Source: a virus
IMG/VR virus record: IMGVR_UViG_3300015189_000074
Span: 1-36,943 of that record
Reading direction: 5' to 3' (one strand)
DNA length: 36,943 nucleotides
Shown here: positions 13,124-21,206 of the stretch, in pieces
Position numbering within the stretch: the stretch's first letter is position 1
How the letters are laid out: every line of letters starts with the position of its first letter
Program-made: the position numbers and the translations under genes
Notes under the pieces: generated by a model
What the model was told of the DNA's origin: nothing
Database searches by the model: none
The model's input: the letters and a program-made list of their open reading frames with translations, nothing else

Positions 13124-14686
13124 ATGAAAATTACGCAGAAACACCTGGTCTTCGCCCTGTTGGCGGTGGCCCTGGTCGCAGCAGCGGTTGCGCTGACCGG
13201 CCCACCCGCCTTCATGCCGCACGATGTACTGAGTTCGCTCGCCGCTGGCGGCGGGTTGTCGTTCATGTTCGCCGGCAAGATGACGCTGGCCGAACAAATC
13301 TCCGCGTTTGAAAACAAACGTGCTGCAAACCTGGCGCGCATGGAAGTCATCATGGGTGCAAGCGGCGATGAAGGTCGAACGCTCGACGCCACCGAAGGTG
13401 AGGAATACGACGATCTCACTGGTCAGGTGAAGGACATCGACGCGCACATCATCCGCCTGAAAGCGCAGGAAGCCGCCGCCGTGGCGCGCGCAGCACCAGT
13501 GAAGACCCCTGCCGTCGTCGACCCCATCACCGGTGCACCAGTGCGCCCGGTTGAATCCAGCCGCATCATCTCCGTGCGCGCCAACGTCGAAAAAGGCGTG
13601 CCCTTTGTGCGTTACGTCAAAGCGATGGTGCAAGCCAAAGGCATCCCCGCCGTCGCACTGATGGTGGCCAATGCCAACAAGCAATGGCAAGAGCAGACAC
13701 CGGAAGTGGCGCATGTGTTGATGGCGGCGGTCGCTGCCGGTGACACCACCACCGCGGGCTGGGCCTCGGAACTGGTCTACAACCAGAACCTGGCCGGCGC
13801 GTTCCTGGAATACCTGCGTCCGCAAACCATCATCGGCCGCATCCAGAACTTCACGCAGGTGCCGTTCAACGTCCGTTGGGGTACGCAGACCTCCGGTTCG
13901 TCCGGCTACTGGGTCGGGCAGGGCAAGCCGATTCCGGTGTCGAAACTCGGTACCGGCAGTGACACGCTGGGCATCGCGAAAGCGGCCGGCCTGGTGGTGT
14001 TGGACAAAGAGCTGATGATGAGCTCCAGCCCGTCTGCCGAAGTGCTGGTGCGGAATGACCTGTCGAAAGCGATCGCGCAGTTCCTGGACGTGCAATTCAT
14101 CGCGCCGGACTACGCGGCCGTGGCCAACGTCAGCCCTGCGTCCATCACCAACGGCGTTGTGCCCGTTGCGGCTACCGGCACCACCGCGGCCACGCTGCGC
14201 GCCGACGTCCAGACGCTGTTCGCGGCATGGGACGCCGCCAATCTCTCATCCCAGGGTGCAGTGTGGATCATGACCCCGGCACTCGCGCGCGCGATTTCGT
14301 TGATGTTGAACGCGCTGGGTCAGCCGGTGTTCCCGACCATGACACCGGACGGCGGCACCTTCATGGGTTACCCCGTCATCGTGTCGCTCTCCGCGGTGCA
14401 GGTCGGCAGCCCGGTTGCCGGCGAAGGTGATCTCCTGGTGCTCGCAAGCGCGCCGGAAATCGCCATGGCCGACGAAGGTGGTGTAACGATCGACGCCAGC
14501 GGTGAGGCAGCGATCGAGATGCTGGACAACCCGACCAACCAGTCCACCGGTGCCACGGTTGCCACGTCGATGGTCTCGATGTTCCAGACCGACAGCATTG
14601 CGCTGCGTGCGATCCGGTTCATCAACTGGAAGAAACGCCGCACCTTCGCTGTGCAGTACATCAAGGATGCAGCCTACCGCACCTGA
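13124..14686 (+). CDS. Major capsid protein (HK97 fold) with hydrophobic N-terminus
   Basis: A 520-residue HK97-type major capsid protein. After the usual helical delta segment ('MTLAEQISAFENKRAANLAR', about residues 53-72) comes a proline-rich linker near 120-145 and the conserved capsid core ('AGWASELVYNQNLAGAFLEY', 'VRWGTQTSGSSGYWVGQGKP', 'DLLVLASAPEIAMADEGGVT'). The oddity is an N-terminal extension of 52 residues with a strong hydrophobic helix (KHLVFALLAVALVAAAVALT). ATG 13124 has a GGAAGGA ribosome site, while the internal ATG at 13280, where the usual family start lies, has none. The product may be cleaved by the neighbouring protease. Confidence 0.93.
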   Translation: MKITQKHLVFALLAVALVAAAVALTGPPAFMPHDVLSSLAAGGGLSFMFAGKMTLAEQISAFENKRAANLARMEVIMGASGDEGRTLDATEGEEYDDLTGQVKDIDAHIIRLKAQEAAAVARAAPVKTPAVVDPITGAPVRPVESSRIISVRANVEKGVPFVRYVKAMVQAKGIPAVALMVANANKQWQEQTPEVAHVLMAAVAAGDTTTAGWASELVYNQNLAGAFLEYLRPQTIIGRIQNFTQVPFNVRWGTQTSGSSGYWVGQGKPIPVSKLGTGSDTLGIAKAAGLVVLDKELMMSSSPSAEVLVRNDLSKAIAQFLDVQFIAPDYAAVANVSPASITNGVVPVAATGTTAATLRADVQTLFAAWDAANLSSQGAVWIMTPALARAISLMLNALGQPVFPTMTPDGGTFMGYPVIVSLSAVQVGSPVAGEGDLLVLASAPEIAMADEGGVTIDASGEAAIEMLDNPTNQSTGATVATSMVSMFQTDSIALRAIRFINWKKRRTFAVQYIKDAAYRT

Positions 14687-14704
14687 TGGTTGATCGTTGA
14701 AATA

Positions 14705-14737
14705 CGGGCGCGCCATAACGGCGCGCCCGCTTCGTTT
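14705..14737 (+). terminator. Strong hairpin after the capsid gene
   Basis: Perfect 10-bp stem CGGGCGCGCC (14705-14714) and GGCGCGCCCG (14720-14729) with a five-base loop, followed by CTTCGTTTT. It could terminate or protect the abundant capsid mRNA. The next gene starts 15 bases later. Confidence 0.6.
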
Positions 14738-14752
14738 TCAAGGAAGAAAATC

Positions 14753-14971
14753 ATGCCAGATCGCATCGCAAAAGAAGCGCAGGAATACAACGCCCGTCCG
14801 GTGGCGGTTGGCGAGAAGTTCCATGTGGAACCAGAGCACGTCGATCTGCTGTTGTTGCTGGGTCGTATCGAGCGCGAGGACGGTGACGCCGCAGTCGAAT
14901 CGACCAGCGTGTCGGCACCGCAAGTCACCCGCAGTAATCGCGGCAATCGCAGCAGCAGCCGGGCCGCATAA
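14753..14971 (+). CDS. Small head-associated protein
   Basis: A 72-residue protein starting MPDRIAKEAQEYNARPVAVG at ATG 14753, with AAGGAAG upstream. It has 'EKFHVEPEHVDLLLLLGRIE' and a Ser/Arg/Asn-rich tail. Small proteins of this type lie between capsid and portal genes in other phages, but no function is known. Its stop touches the portal start codon. Confidence 0.65.
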   Translation: MPDRIAKEAQEYNARPVAVGEKFHVEPEHVDLLLLLGRIEREDGDAAVESTSVSAPQVTRSNRGNRSSSRAA

Positions 14972-16507
14972 GTGAAGCTGTTCGGCTTCCAGATCTCGCG
15001 AGTCAACGCGCAGGCCATGCAGGCCGTCGACTCCATGCGCGGCTGGTTCCGTATCGTCGGCGAATCGTTTGCCGGCGCGTTTCAGTCCGCTGTTGTCGTT
15101 GACAACCAGCGCGACCTTCTCGCCTTCTCCGGCTTGTTCGCGCCGCTGACGCTGATCGGCAAGGACATCGCCAAGCTGCGAGTCAAGCTGATGAAGGAAG
15201 CGGCCGATGGTATCTGTGAAGAGATCAAATCTGCCTCGCCATTCCTGGCGGTGCTGAAAAAGCCGAACCGCTACCAGACCATCATCAACTTTATTGAGCA
15301 GTGGATTATCTCGAAGCTGCTCTATGGCAACACCTATATCCTGAAACAGCGTGACCGCCGCGGTATTGTGGTCGCGATGTTCGTACTCGACGCGACCCGC
15401 GTCGAGCCGCTTGTTGCTGAGGATGGTGGCGTGTACTACCGCCTGTCCATGGACCATCTGGCCGAACTGACCGAGAGCATCGTGGTGCCCGCCTCTGAAA
15501 TAATCCACGACCGCTGGAACTGCCTGTGGCATCCGCTGGTCGGCATCTCGCCCATCTACGCCTGCGGCATGTCTGCAACCATGGGCAACAAAATCCAGCG
15601 CAACAGCACCAAGTTTTTCGACAACATGAGCCGCCCCTCCGGGCAGCTGACCGCGCCTGGCGCCATCAGCACCGAGGCGGCCGCGCGGCTCAAGTCCCAC
15701 TTCGAGGAAAACTTCAGCGGCGCGAACATCGGCCGGCTGATGGTCTCCGGAGACGGCCTCAAGTACGAGCCGATGACCATACCGGCCGAACAGGCGCAGC
15801 TGATCGAACAGTTGAAATGGACCGTCGAGGATGTGGCGCGCTGTTTCCACATGCCGCTATTCATGGTCGGTGGTGCGATCCCTACCGGCACCTCCGTGGC
15901 GGCCATGCTGCAGATCTACTATTCCGCCTGCCTGCAATCGCTGATCGAATCGCTAGAAGCATCGCTGGATGAAGGCCTGGCTCTGCCGGCCGGCATGTCC
16001 ACCGAGTGCGATCTCGATGGCCTCATCCGCATGGACCAGGCTGCGCTGATGACCACATTGGCCGAAGGTGTGAAGGGCAGCATCCTCGCGCCGGATGAGG
16101 CGCGTGCCAAACTCAATCGTAAACCCGTACCCGGTGGATCTTCGCCGATGGCGCAACAGCAGAATTACTCGTTGGCGGCGCTGGCCAAGCGCGACGCCTC
16201 CGATGATCCCTTCAAGTCGCCGAGCAAATCCCCCGCTGGAAATGCGCCTGGTGAGGCGGACGACAGCAACGCACCGACTCCAGTTGCCGCCAACGACGAA
16301 CAGATCGACGCATTGTTTGGCCGCATGGACCAGAAGTTCGATGGCATTGATAAGAAGTTCGAGGAGTTCATGGCCAGGCTGCCGACGCTAGCGGTGCCCG
16401 ACGAAGATGACGATGACGAAGAGGCCGTCATGGCGGACGCGTTCATCGATGGCCTGCGTAAGTCCGATGTATCCAAGATCGCGGCCCGCCAGCTAACTGC
16501 CGCATAA
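14972..16507 (+). CDS. Portal protein (HK97 type)
   Basis: A 511-residue portal that forms the ring through which DNA enters. The HK97-type body runs from 'FRIVGESFAGAFQSAVVVDN' and 'LLAFSGLFAPLTLIGKDIAK' to 'VEDVARCFHMPLFMVGGAIP' and 'DEARAKLNRKPVPGGSSPMA' near 365-385. The last 120 residues are an extension with a coiled coil ('RMDQKFDGIDKKFEEFMARL') and an acidic stretch ('DEDDDDEE'). It starts at GTG 14972 immediately after the upstream stop. It is placed after the capsid gene instead of before the protease, the reverse of the usual order. Confidence 0.92.
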   Translation: MKLFGFQISRVNAQAMQAVDSMRGWFRIVGESFAGAFQSAVVVDNQRDLLAFSGLFAPLTLIGKDIAKLRVKLMKEAADGICEEIKSASPFLAVLKKPNRYQTIINFIEQWIISKLLYGNTYILKQRDRRGIVVAMFVLDATRVEPLVAEDGGVYYRLSMDHLAELTESIVVPASEIIHDRWNCLWHPLVGISPIYACGMSATMGNKIQRNSTKFFDNMSRPSGQLTAPGAISTEAAARLKSHFEENFSGANIGRLMVSGDGLKYEPMTIPAEQAQLIEQLKWTVEDVARCFHMPLFMVGGAIPTGTSVAAMLQIYYSACLQSLIESLEASLDEGLALPAGMSTECDLDGLIRMDQAALMTTLAEGVKGSILAPDEARAKLNRKPVPGGSSPMAQQQNYSLAALAKRDASDDPFKSPSKSPAGNAPGEADDSNAPTPVAANDEQIDALFGRMDQKFDGIDKKFEEFMARLPTLAVPDEDDDDEEAVMADAFIDGLRKSDVSKIAARQLTAA

Positions 16508-16519
16508 AGGAAATCGCGA

Positions 16520-17488
16520 ATGGCCAAGATAAAGGGTGAGGCGCTGGGGCGGTTGATGGTGGCTGCCGTAGAGGATTTTGTGGCGCGAGCTATATCGGCG
16601 CTGACGCCACGGTTTGAAGCGCTTGAGAATGGGTTGAAGACGCAGCCCGCGGCGGGAGTCAAGGGCGACGCCGGCGACAAAGGCGAACCAGGTGAACCCG
16701 GGCCCAAGGGCGACAAGGGTGATCCTGGCGAAGTGCTCACCGTCAAGGGTGAACAGGGCGAGCCCGGCGTCAAGGGTGAGAAAGGTGACGACGCAACTGT
16801 CGACCCGATCCAGCTGAAGAACATCGTCGACGAGTCGGTCACCGCCGCCGTGGCCAAACTCCCCCAGCCCGTCAACGGCAAAGACGGCCAGGACGGCAAG
16901 CCAGGCGAAAGCATTCACCCCGACACCATCGCCCGCATGATCAACGAACAGGTCGCCGCGGCCGTCGCGAACCTGCCACGCACGCAAGCGGTGGACGGTC
17001 GCGACGGCCGCGATGCCCTGTCCCTGGAGATCCTGCCCGCCATCGACGAGGCGAAGTCATATCCGCGCGGCACGTTCGCCGAACATCGCGGCGGCACTAT
17101 CCGCTCTATTCGCAACACGGATCCCATCACTGACGGCCTCGAGAAAGCCGGCTGGACAGTCGTGGTGAACGGCATTGACAGCGAAACCGAAGTGCCGTCC
17201 GACGAAGGCCGCACGCTCACCCGCACAACCCACTACACCAATGGTCGCCAGCTGGTGCGCACGATCAAAAGCAACGTCGTGCTCGACCGCGGTGTCTGGC
17301 GCGATGGCGAATACCAGGCGGGCGACGGCGTGACGCTTGGCGGCTCATTCTGGATCGCGCAGCGTGTCACCACCGATAAGCCGGAAACATCAGACGCCTG
17401 GCGCCTGGCCGTCAAACGCGGCCGCGACGGCAAGGACGGAAAACCGCCCGAAGCACCCGCCGCATCCACGCCCGTGAGACTCAAATGA
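16520..17488 (+). CDS. Collagen-like phage virion protein
   Basis: A 322-residue protein with Gly-X-Y collagen repeats at about residues 46-71 (GVKGDAGDKGEPGEPGPKGD and following), 77-91, 120-130 and 160-165, and a last block 'GRDGKDGK' near 305-312. The N-terminus is a helix that could form a trimer. Residues about 170-300 look globular, ending in a carbohydrate-binding-like 'YQAGDGVTLGGSFWIAQRVT'. Triple helices of this kind form elongated fibres in other phages; this one likely decorates the head or head-tail joint. It follows the portal gene and overlaps the connector by ATGA. No cysteines are seen in the repeats. Confidence 0.85.
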   Translation: MAKIKGEALGRLMVAAVEDFVARAISALTPRFEALENGLKTQPAAGVKGDAGDKGEPGEPGPKGDKGDPGEVLTVKGEQGEPGVKGEKGDDATVDPIQLKNIVDESVTAAVAKLPQPVNGKDGQDGKPGESIHPDTIARMINEQVAAAVANLPRTQAVDGRDGRDALSLEILPAIDEAKSYPRGTFAEHRGGTIRSIRNTDPITDGLEKAGWTVVVNGIDSETEVPSDEGRTLTRTTHYTNGRQLVRTIKSNVVLDRGVWRDGEYQAGDGVTLGGSFWIAQRVTTDKPETSDAWRLAVKRGRDGKDGKPPEAPAASTPVRLK

Positions 17489-18177
17489 GATTCACCCTGG
17501 AGCGCGTTACCCAGCCGGAATTCGAGCCGGTGACCCTGGAGGAAATGATTCGCCAGGTGCACGAATTCTCCAGCATCGATGAGATCACCCGGGCCGAGCT
17601 CGCCGACCTGATTACCGCCGGCCGCGAATGGGTGGAGGATTACACCGGCCGCGCCCTGGTTGAGCAGACCTGGCGGCTCACGCTGCTCAGCCAGGCGGGG
17701 AGCAATGCCGGCGGCGACGTTGTCGGCGGCCGCAGCGGCCCGGGCCCCGTCAACTATGACTTCTACGAGGGTCAGTGGCGCTGGGGCCGCTATGGTGAGA
17801 TCGTTTTGCCAAAAGCTCCGGCGCTGTCAATTGTCAATATCATTTCAGTGGACCAGGCCGGCGCAGAGACCGCGCTCGGTGCCGCGACTTACGGACTGCG
17901 CGAGGCAGATTCGAAGTGGCCGCGCCTGGTCGCGTTGAACGGCGCCAGCTGGTCCAGCGGGATCACAGGCGATATGCGCATCACCTTTCGCGCCGGCTTC
18001 ACTGATTCGGTCGGCAGTCCGCAGTTGGGTGTGGAACGGATACCGGTGCGTTTCAAGCAGGCCATCAAGCTGCACGCGGAAGCCCATTACGATCGCGACA
18101 AGGATCAAATGGAAAAACTGCTCGCCGCTGCCGAAAACCTGATCCGGCCCGAGCGCTCGGATCTGCAAATTGCGTGA
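17485..18177 (+). CDS. Head-tail connector (gp6-like)
   Basis: A 230-residue protein of the phage connector type. The opening 'TLEEMIRQVHEFSSIDEITR' and 'ELADLITAGREWVEDYTGRAL' are the helices that pack on the portal in gp6-like connectors, followed by beta segments 'IVLPKAPALSIVNIISVDQA' and the C-terminal 'IRPERSDLQI'. It starts by ATGA overlap with the collagen-like gene and ends one base from a reverse-strand gene. Confidence 0.85.
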   Translation: MRFTLERVTQPEFEPVTLEEMIRQVHEFSSIDEITRAELADLITAGREWVEDYTGRALVEQTWRLTLLSQAGSNAGGDVVGGRSGPGPVNYDFYEGQWRWGRYGEIVLPKAPALSIVNIISVDQAGAETALGAATYGLREADSKWPRLVALNGASWSSGITGDMRITFRAGFTDSVGSPQLGVERIPVRFKQAIKLHAEAHYDRDKDQMEKLLAAAENLIRPERSDLQIA

Positions 18178-18178
18178 C

Positions 18179-18367
18179 CTACTTTTTTCCGTAGGGCGGT
18201 ACGTTCATGGCGACAGCGGCGACGGCGAGTGCGATGCTCTTGGGAATTTTATTGGTGCCATTTTCCCAATTGACGATTGACCGGGCCGAGCAGCCGAGTT
18301 GCCTGGCTGCTTCGGCTTGCGACCAGTGAAATCGTTGGCGCAATTCAATAAGTTCGGAGGCGGTCAT
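18179..18367 (-). CDS. Small XRE-type helix-turn-helix protein
   Basis: A 62-residue protein almost entirely made of a helix-turn-helix: 'ELIELRQRFHWSQAEAARQL' then 'GCSARSIVNWENGTNKIPKS'. This is typical of antitoxins and small regulators. It is coupled by ATGA to the 70-residue gene upstream of it on the reverse strand and ends beside the connector gene. The pair stands alone against the late operon, so it has its own promoter. A toxin-antitoxin or moron control role is plausible; I cannot choose. Confidence 0.7.
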   Translation of the reverse strand: MTASELIELRQRFHWSQAEAARQLGCSARSIVNWENGTNKIPKSIALAVAAVAMNVPPYGKK

Positions 18368-18576
18368 TTTTTATGCTCGAGAGCTTCAGATTTCCACAGC
18401 ATATGCTGGTGATGGTCCTGGCGCATCTGATCGGCAATTATGATGGCCAGAGCTTTGCAATTCTTGCCTGCGGCGTTGACCAGGCGGTCAAATAAAACGC
18501 CGTCGATCTTGCCAGCTTCCAGTGCGATCGAAAGGCGGCGCATATCTAAACTGATTTGGCCCGCCTCAATTTGCAC
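18364..18576 (-). CDS. Hypothetical partner of the HTH protein
   Basis: A 70-residue, mostly helical protein ('MRRLSIALEAGKIDGVLFDR', 'NCKALAIIIADQMRQDHHQH'). The start is uncertain: GTG 18574-18576 or ATG 18541-18543, neither with a clear ribosome-binding site. It is transcribed first, then the HTH gene (ATGA overlap). Such order fits a toxin or effector followed by its antitoxin/regulator, but there is no known toxin motif. The region 18577-18616 must hold divergent signals for this and the rightward cargo. Confidence 0.5.
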   Translation of the reverse strand: MQIEAGQISLDMRRLSIALEAGKIDGVLFDRLVNAAGKNCKALAIIIADQMRQDHHQHMLWKSEALEHKK

Positions 18577-18616
18577 GGATGTGGGTGCTTGGGCGGCTTT
18601 TCAATTGGGAGGCTAA

Positions 18617-18757
18617 ATGTTCGCTATTGCCGGCGCACTCGAAGTGCAGATGTTCGCAAATATCGCCCGCCTAAAGCAGGACATGTCGCTAACGCGCCGC
18701 AGTGTGAAAAAGGCGAAGAAGTGCGTGAAGCGTGCCTTGCGTAAAACCAAAAGGTGA
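18617..18757 (+). CDS. 46-residue mini-copy of the tape-measure N-terminus
   Basis: ATG 18617 has GGGAGG upstream. The first part, 'AGALEVQMFANIARLKQDMS', closely matches the start of the tape-measure protein, 'AGKLEVQMFANIARITEDMT', with DNA nearly as similar. It then turns into a basic tail ('KKAKKCVKRALRKTKR') and stops. It opens the cargo block and overlaps the next gene (GTGA). It may be a small protein in its own right or the remains of a duplication; function unknown. Confidence 0.65.
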   Translation: MFAIAGALEVQMFANIARLKQDMSLTRRSVKKAKKCVKRALRKTKR

Positions 18758-19422
18758 TCCTCCAACGCAACGATTTCGACCGCTTCAGCCGCGTGCTGCG
18801 CGGCTGGGCTGGTGACACCGTCGTGCTGCTGGGCGGAGGTCCGTCGCTGACGATCGAGCAGGTGCAGGCCGTCTACGCGCGTCACGCCGCCGACGAGCTC
18901 CGCTGCATCGCCATCAACGACAGCTACCTGCTGGCGCCCTGGGCGGACGTGCTTTACGCAGCGGATCCGCGCTGGCACGGCTGGCATGCGGTGCGCGAAT
19001 CGTTCAAGAGTTTCGGTGGGCTGAAATGCAGCATCCAGAATCCCGGCGCGGATCTGTTTAGCGACAGCGTGCACGTGTTGCGCAATCGCGATCACCCGTA
19101 CCACGGCAGCGGCCTCTCGCTCGATCCTGATGCCATCTCTACCGGCCGCAATGGCGGTTGGCAGGCGCTGAACATCGCGATCCTCGCCGGCGCGCGCAAG
19201 GTCGTATTGCTCGGCTTCGACGGCAAGCCGGCAGCGGATGGCAAAACGCATTTTCACGCGGGCCATCCGACACCGACGCCGTTGGCGGCATACGAAGAAT
19301 ACCGGCGCGCCTTTTCAGCCGGTGAGAACGCGATCAAGGCAGCCGGCGTGCGCGTGATCAATTGCTCGCCCGGATCCGCGATCGATTCGTTCGAAAAGTT
19401 GACATTGGAGGAAGCGCTTTGA
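18754..19422 (+). CDS. MptE/DUF115-like Rossmann protein (glycan-related)
   Basis: A 222-residue protein with 'VVLLGGGPSLTIEQVQAV' near residues 23-40, 'AINDSYLLAPWADVLYAADP' near 52-71 and 'ALNIAILAGARKVVLLGFDG' near 143-162, the pattern of Rossmann-like proteins related to MptE/DUF115 and sialyltransferase-type enzymes. Phage annotations often call them 'norphogenetic protein'. Substrate unknown; nucleotide-sugar or glycan chemistry is likely from neighbours. Starts at GTG 18754 overlapping the upstream stop. A second copy lies at 24151. Confidence 0.7.
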   Translation: MILQRNDFDRFSRVLRGWAGDTVVLLGGGPSLTIEQVQAVYARHAADELRCIAINDSYLLAPWADVLYAADPRWHGWHAVRESFKSFGGLKCSIQNPGADLFSDSVHVLRNRDHPYHGSGLSLDPDAISTGRNGGWQALNIAILAGARKVVLLGFDGKPAADGKTHFHAGHPTPTPLAAYEEYRRAFSAGENAIKAAGVRVINCSPGSAIDSFEKLTLEEAL

Positions 19423-20306
19423 AACGCATTCCGAAACGCATACGCGGTGGGTCCGGCCTGGGCGATTCTCTTTACTTGCGCCCGCTGGTCGATCATTTCA
19501 TCGCTGCCGGCGATACGGTGACGGTGTGCTCGGATCATCCCGAGGTATTCCTGGATTCACGCGCGACGGTCGAACCGTTCAGCCGCGAAAACATCAACGT
19601 GCTGGGACACTACGTGGCCGGCAAGCCGAATCCGGACACCGATCAATGGCAGGACATCTGCGCCAGCGCCGGCACGCCGGGCTTACCGCTGCGCTTCGAT
19701 TGGACTGTGCGCAACCAGGCGCTCGTCGACCGCGTCACGGCGGCCGCCGGCCGGCAACCGATCATCCTGGTGCATGGCGGCCGCACGCCGATGGGCCGCA
19801 CCGATGGCTTCGGCCTGGAGCTGCTGCCGGACCGGCGCGCCTTTGACGCGGTGCTGGCTATGTTGCACGGCTGCCATACCGTGCGTATCGGCAAAGGCGC
19901 GAACCTGTATGCGCTGCCGGTATCTTCCGATCTCTCCGATGAGACATCGGTGTCCGACCTGTTGGACCTGGCCTCGATCTGTGACGGCATGATCGCGCAG
20001 TGTTCGTTTGCGATCCCGCTCGCGGAGGTGTTCGATAAACCGCTGCTCGCGATCTGGGCGGCCGGCGGCATGTGCGCATACCGGCACCCCTATATCAAGT
20101 CGATCACACCCAGGAAGGTATTGAGCAAACTGACCTCTCATTACGTGGTCGACGACTGGCCCGTGGACAAGGTGATGGAGGCGACGTTCCTGTGGAAAAG
20201 CGCAGCAGCGCCGATGGCGTCCGCTGCTCGTGGCGCATCCTACCCTCGTGAGGGGCACGGTATGAATGGTGGTGGGATGCGGGAGGCCGGGGCGTGCGTT
20301 TTATAA
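19419..20306 (+). CDS. GT9/heptosyltransferase-like glycosyltransferase
   Basis: A 295-residue protein starting at TTG 19419, with GGAGG eight bases upstream and a TTGA overlap with the previous gene. 'IRGGSGLGDSLYLRPLVDHF' near residues 8-27 and 'VTVCSDHPEVFLDSRATVEP' are the GT-B N-terminus of the ADP-heptose:LPS glycosyltransferase type, and 'DLLDLASICDGMIAQCSFAI PLAEVF' fits the C-terminal nucleotide-sugar side. It is likely to move a sugar onto a surface or virion glycan. The acidic and basic tail after residue 270 is unusual. The sugar cannot be told from sequence. Confidence 0.7.
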   Translation: MKRIPKRIRGGSGLGDSLYLRPLVDHFIAAGDTVTVCSDHPEVFLDSRATVEPFSRENINVLGHYVAGKPNPDTDQWQDICASAGTPGLPLRFDWTVRNQALVDRVTAAAGRQPIILVHGGRTPMGRTDGFGLELLPDRRAFDAVLAMLHGCHTVRIGKGANLYALPVSSDLSDETSVSDLLDLASICDGMIAQCSFAIPLAEVFDKPLLAIWAAGGMCAYRHPYIKSITPRKVLSKLTSHYVVDDWPVDKVMEATFLWKSAAAPMASAARGASYPREGHGMNGGGMREAGACVL

Positions 20307-20965
20307 CCTTCAACGACGCGGCGGGGCATCTGCGCGGTAAGCGCATCGCCATCGTCGGCAGCGCGCCGACCGTGCTTGAGAACGCGTCCGGCCTCATCGA
20401 TTCGCATGAAGTGGTAGTCCGCGTCAACAACTACAAGGTGAGTGAGGCGGCCGGCTTTCGCACCGACATCTTCTATTCATTTTTCGGCACCTCGATCCGC
20501 AAGACCGCAACTGAGCTGCAGCGCGATGGCGTGTATTTGTGCATGTGCAAGCTGCCCGACAGTAAGCCGCTGGAATCGGAGTGGCACGTGGCGCACAACA
20601 AGCCCGAAGGCATCGACTACCGCTATATCTACCGCAATCGTGCCGCCTGGTGGTTCGGTGACGTGTTTGTGCCAGATGCGGCGCGCTTCCTCCAAAAGTT
20701 TGAATTGCTGGACAAGCACCAGCCGACCACCGGCTTCGCCGCCATTCTCGACGTACTGGCCTGCGAGCCGCGGTCGGTGTTCCTGACTGGCTTCGATTTC
20801 TTCACCTCCGGGCTGCACAACGTCAACGAGCCCTGGCACGAAAAGAAAAACGGCGATCCGATCGGTCACCGGCCGGATCTCGAGGCCGCCTGGCTGAAAG
20901 CGAACGCGCATAAACATCCGCTGGTTTTCGATGCGTCGCTTTCCAAGCTGCTCGCGACCGCCTGA
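20294..20965 (+). CDS. GT29/sialyltransferase-like glycosyltransferase
   Basis: A 223-residue protein starting at GTG 20294, with GGGAGG about nine bases upstream. It carries a sialylmotif-L-like region 'AIVGSAPTVLENASGLIDSH' (about 19-38) followed by 'VVVRVNNYK', and a motif-S-like 'PTTGFAAILDVL' with 'VFLTGFDFF' (about 144-170). This is the fold of family 29 sialyltransferases and related bacterial enzymes that transfer acidic sugars from a CMP donor. The substrate cannot be given. It overlaps the previous gene by 13 bases, so the two enzymes are probably made together. Confidence 0.75.
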   Translation: MRFITFNDAAGHLRGKRIAIVGSAPTVLENASGLIDSHEVVVRVNNYKVSEAAGFRTDIFYSFFGTSIRKTATELQRDGVYLCMCKLPDSKPLESEWHVAHNKPEGIDYRYIYRNRAAWWFGDVFVPDAARFLQKFELLDKHQPTTGFAAILDVLACEPRSVFLTGFDFFTSGLHNVNEPWHEKKNGDPIGHRPDLEAAWLKANAHKHPLVFDASLSKLLATA

Positions 20966-20966
20966 A

Positions 20967-21197
20967 GTGATCACCTGTGCGCATCCGCGCGCGTCTGTGA
21001 TCTTCATCAATCGCCCGATCGATCCCTGGTCTGCGATTGCCGGGCAGCGATCGCTGCAGGCGGGGGAATTCGCCCACGTGGTCTGCGAATGCGGTGAAGC
21101 GTACCTTGGTGTGCCTCGGCATGCGTCGGCCGCTGGCATCCCGGCCTGGGTCACGCGCACGATCGCGCAGGCGAAACGGTTGGCCGGCGTCAGTTAA
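20967..21197 (+). CDS. Small hypothetical cargo protein
   Basis: A 76-residue frame from GTG 20967, one base after the preceding stop, reading MITCAHPRASVIFINRPIDP. It has 'ECGEAYLGVPRHASAAGIPA' with two cysteines in VVCECGEA, but no zinc-site partner is obvious. There is no clear ribosome-binding site, so translation is probably coupled. Function unknown; real gene status moderate. Confidence 0.5.
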   Translation: MITCAHPRASVIFINRPIDPWSAIAGQRSLQAGEFAHVVCECGEAYLGVPRHASAAGIPAWVTRTIAQAKRLAGVS

Positions 21198-21206
21198 GGG
21201 GAAGAC

